Part shown: positions 62,106-64,000 of the stretch, one piece after another | How positions within the stretch are numbered: position 1 is the stretch's first letter | Layout: each line of letters starts with the position of its first letter | Origin: Morella rubra | Lineage: Eukaryota; Streptophyta; Magnoliopsida; Fagales; Myricaceae | Assembly (NCBI GenBank): GCA_003952965.2 | Contig: CM025855.1 | Coordinates: forward strand, 3,909,928-3,973,927 | Reading direction: 5' to 3' | DNA: 64,000 nt | Made by a program: the position numbers and the translations under genes | The notes under the pieces: model-generated | The model's database searches: none | Told to the model about the DNA's origin: nothing | What the model saw: the letters and a program-made list of their open reading frames with translations, nothing else

Positions 62106-62549
62106 TTGCTCGTAGAGCCTCAGCTGCAGCAGAGGAGGCTGGACGAGCATCACCCGACACCAGACCGACCAGATCAGAGGCACCTATTGAGATGGGAGCG
62201 CCTGCAGTGCCTTTTCCCTAGTGCCCAGCTATTTGCGGATCTTGACAGCCGTGTGGGTGCGACTGTGAAGACCGCTCTACAGCCTCTTCAGGAGTAGGTG
62301 GATAAATTGAGTAAGGACGTGCAGGAGCTCCGGGATGATCAAGAGAAGCTCCAGACTGCTTTTCAAAGGGAGTGCACAGTTGCGTACCTGCGCAACAAGG
62401 CGGTTGTGGCTCATATGAAGGAGGTCAACGAACAGCTGGAAGAAATCAAGAAGACTCTGGATGATTTCAAGACAAAGGCAGATCCACAGAAGATTCCCAA
62501 AGATATTCCTGATGACATGGCGACTTTCCGTGATGCTGTTCAGCCTTGA
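62106..62549 (+). pseudogene. Unidentified coiled-coil reading frame with one in-frame stop
   Basis: One continuous frame of 148 codons (counting the terminal stop) is interrupted only by a TAG at 62295-62297. The first part reads QRRLDEHHPTPDRPDQRH and FADLDSRVGATVKTALQP. The second part is strongly helical, with heptad-like charge (VDKLSKDVQELRDDQEKL, MKEVNEQLEEIKKTLDDF), and ends DDMATFRDAVQP. GC content and codon use are higher than in the surrounding AT-rich DNA. I do not recognise the family. It may be an element-borne or captured gene piece. Confidence 0.5.
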
Positions 62550-62897
62550 TGTTTTTATGATATTTTACTATCTATTTAGGACATACAGTTGGATTTATGT
62601 TTTTATTTATTTGTTTCAGACATATGTGTTTATTTAGATTTGGTTTTTATTTACGTATTTGGGATATTTATGTTTATTTGTGGATATGTAGTGACTTTGA
62701 TTACAGCTTATGTGTTTTTAATTTGTATTTTTTTCCACACACTTAGATACGTTAATTGACCAAAATAACGTTAATTGACCAAAATAACAATGGCAAAATT
62801 AACAAAAATTGCAAAGTTAAACAAGTAAATAAAATACGATATGAATAAAACAAGTAATATAAGATTTTAAATAAAACTCGATTTTTTAAAGTTTAAG

Positions 62898-63780
62898 ATC
62901 ACCGATCGATCGGTGTTTTAGGTGATCGATCGTTTAAGTACGGTGTCGTTTAGATATTTCTAACCGACCGATCGTTAAAATAGACGATCGATCGTTAAAA
63001 TTGACTGATTGATCGTCAATAATGAAATAATCGATCATCAAGGACGCCGTCGTTTTGGCTTTTACGTACCGATCGATCGGTTATGGCACACTGATCGATC
63101 GTAAGTATGTCGTCGTTTTTATTAGACAAAGCGATCGATCGTTAACATAAAGCGGTCGATCGGTCCGAACGCTGTCGTTTTAAACTCAGTGGGCGATCAA
63201 TCGGTTAGATTTGTTGATCGATTGGTATCTATTTAGTGATTAAACATTTGTGATGAATAATGTGAGCTTAAATAATTAAAAGACAAAATATATATTAACA
63301 AAGTATGTTAGGATATATTTAGATTACATAAAAACATATCAAATATACTTTATTAATATTTAGGAAATGCTTGTACATGTTAAATCAATAAACATTTGTA
63401 AGAGTTAGTATGAGCAATGTACTAAGATGTCATAAACTAGTGATATAAAACTTATTTAACACATGATTATAAGTTATTAGTATGAGGTATGTATTAAAAT
63501 GACATTTAAGTAAAATAATTTTAATAATTAAGTCATTTGTCTGGTTAAAAGTTATTTTTTTAATAATTAAATTAACGATCAATCGGTATGTGACCGATCG
63601 ATCGTTGAAGGACGGTGTCGTTTAATGTTTTAAGATCGATCAATCGCTCTCATCTGTCGTTGTTTTAAATTCGTTAAACGATCGATCGTCATAATTGTGG
63701 CGATCGATCGGTTCAAAAACTTCGTGGGAATTTTAAAGCTGACAAGGCGATTGATCGCTTTTGTGGCCGATCGATTGGTG
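62898..63780. repeat. Array of CGATCGATCG palindromes alternating with GTCGTTT
   Basis: About 18 exact or near copies of cgatcgatcg occur in two clusters (62898-63235 and 63575-63780). Two of them are part of a perfect 14-base palindrome, accgatcgatcggt (62901-62914 and 63068-63081). Between pairs of palindromes comes (g)tcgttt, for example near 62946, 63049, 63110, 63174 and 63608. The higher-order unit is roughly 60 bases, but spacers vary. CG-rich palindromes stand out from an AT-rich background. Confidence 0.85.
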
Positions 63781-64000
63781 TTTATTGTGCTTGAAATGCC
63801 AAAATGCTCTAACCTGTGGGTGAAGTGCAAAACACACCCACGGCAACGAAGAGAGCGAAGGCTTGCGGCAAGGAGCTATTTCCCTCTTAAATTTAGCCCA
63901 AATACCATCCTTTTAGTTGAGAGAGTGTTTAGAATAGATTAAGAGAAAGCCCAAGCTCAAATTCATTGGTTTTTTAACCGAGTGAATATTGAAAATTTTG

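Larger units (their letters stand above)
61976..64000 (+). mobile_element. CACTA (EnSpm)-type element, left end and interior; right end outside the window
   Basis: CACTACTAGAAAATTGACTT at 61976 is followed by tagtgacgaaatt, the typical terminal wording of plant CACTA elements. It follows MMP flank sequence shared with other copies, so an insertion boundary is plausible. No transposase is seen up to the window end. The contents are a broken coiled-coil frame (62106-62549) and a palindrome array (62898-63780). Whether all of this belongs to one element cannot be settled without the right end. Confidence 0.55.

Noticed and set aside
62898-63780. CRISPR array
   Set aside because: The repeats are 10-14-base palindromes with irregular spacers, in a eukaryotic genome, without cas genes.

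Overview
The window is nuclear DNA from a flowering plant, most likely a woody core eudicot. Genes have introns, intergenic DNA is AT-rich, and plant TE families (L1 LINE, hAT, Mutator-like, PIF/Harbinger, CACTA, Ty3 chromovirus, long-LTR solo LTRs) fill the space. I cannot fix the species.

Left part (1-31.5 kb). A decayed long-chain-alcohol oxidase (FAO) gene on the minus strand (1895-6069) lies between two compositionally odd, gene-less stretches. An apparently intact WD40-type gene like Arabidopsis At4g14310 (KIN14B-interacting protein) follows on the minus strand (8341-12167), with a MITE in an intron. A 4.3-kb L1 LINE (13455-17743) that has lost its endonuclease is bounded by a 17-bp target duplication. 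A MITE-rich stretch leads to a nested pair of DNA elements (21073-23022); the inner one carries pieces of a TMEM214/DUF2359-like host gene. Two intact plus-strand genes follow: the plastid fibrillin FBN6/PAP6 (23304-25870, four exons) and the phragmoplast kinesin KIN-10A/PAKRP2 (27491-31512, six exons).

Right part (32-61.6 kb). This is a tandem array of secreted matrix metalloproteinase (matrixin) genes, all plus strand, made by repeated segmental duplication. Each copy carries the same TATA promoter. I count six copies. Only one (48803-49750) is an intact reading frame. The others are frameshifted (32.7 kb, 50.2 kb), split by transposons (34.1/44.0 kb and 56.8/60.7 kb) or reduced to promoter plus signal-peptide start (52.4 kb). 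The 34-kb copy is interrupted by a four-level nest: MMP gene > Mutator-like element with captured beta-propeller gene ends > hAT-like element > Ty3 chromovirus. The 56.8-kb copy is split by a 3.9-kb hAT transposon with a perfect 8-bp target duplication.

Right edge (61.9-64 kb). A CACTA-type terminus opens at 61976. It is followed by a coiled-coil reading frame with one in-frame stop and a dense array of CGATCGATCG palindromes alternating with GTCGTTT, running to near the window end.

Functionally, the live genes appear to be the WD40 protein, FBN6, KIN-10A and one MMP. The rest is fossil material that records the order of events well.
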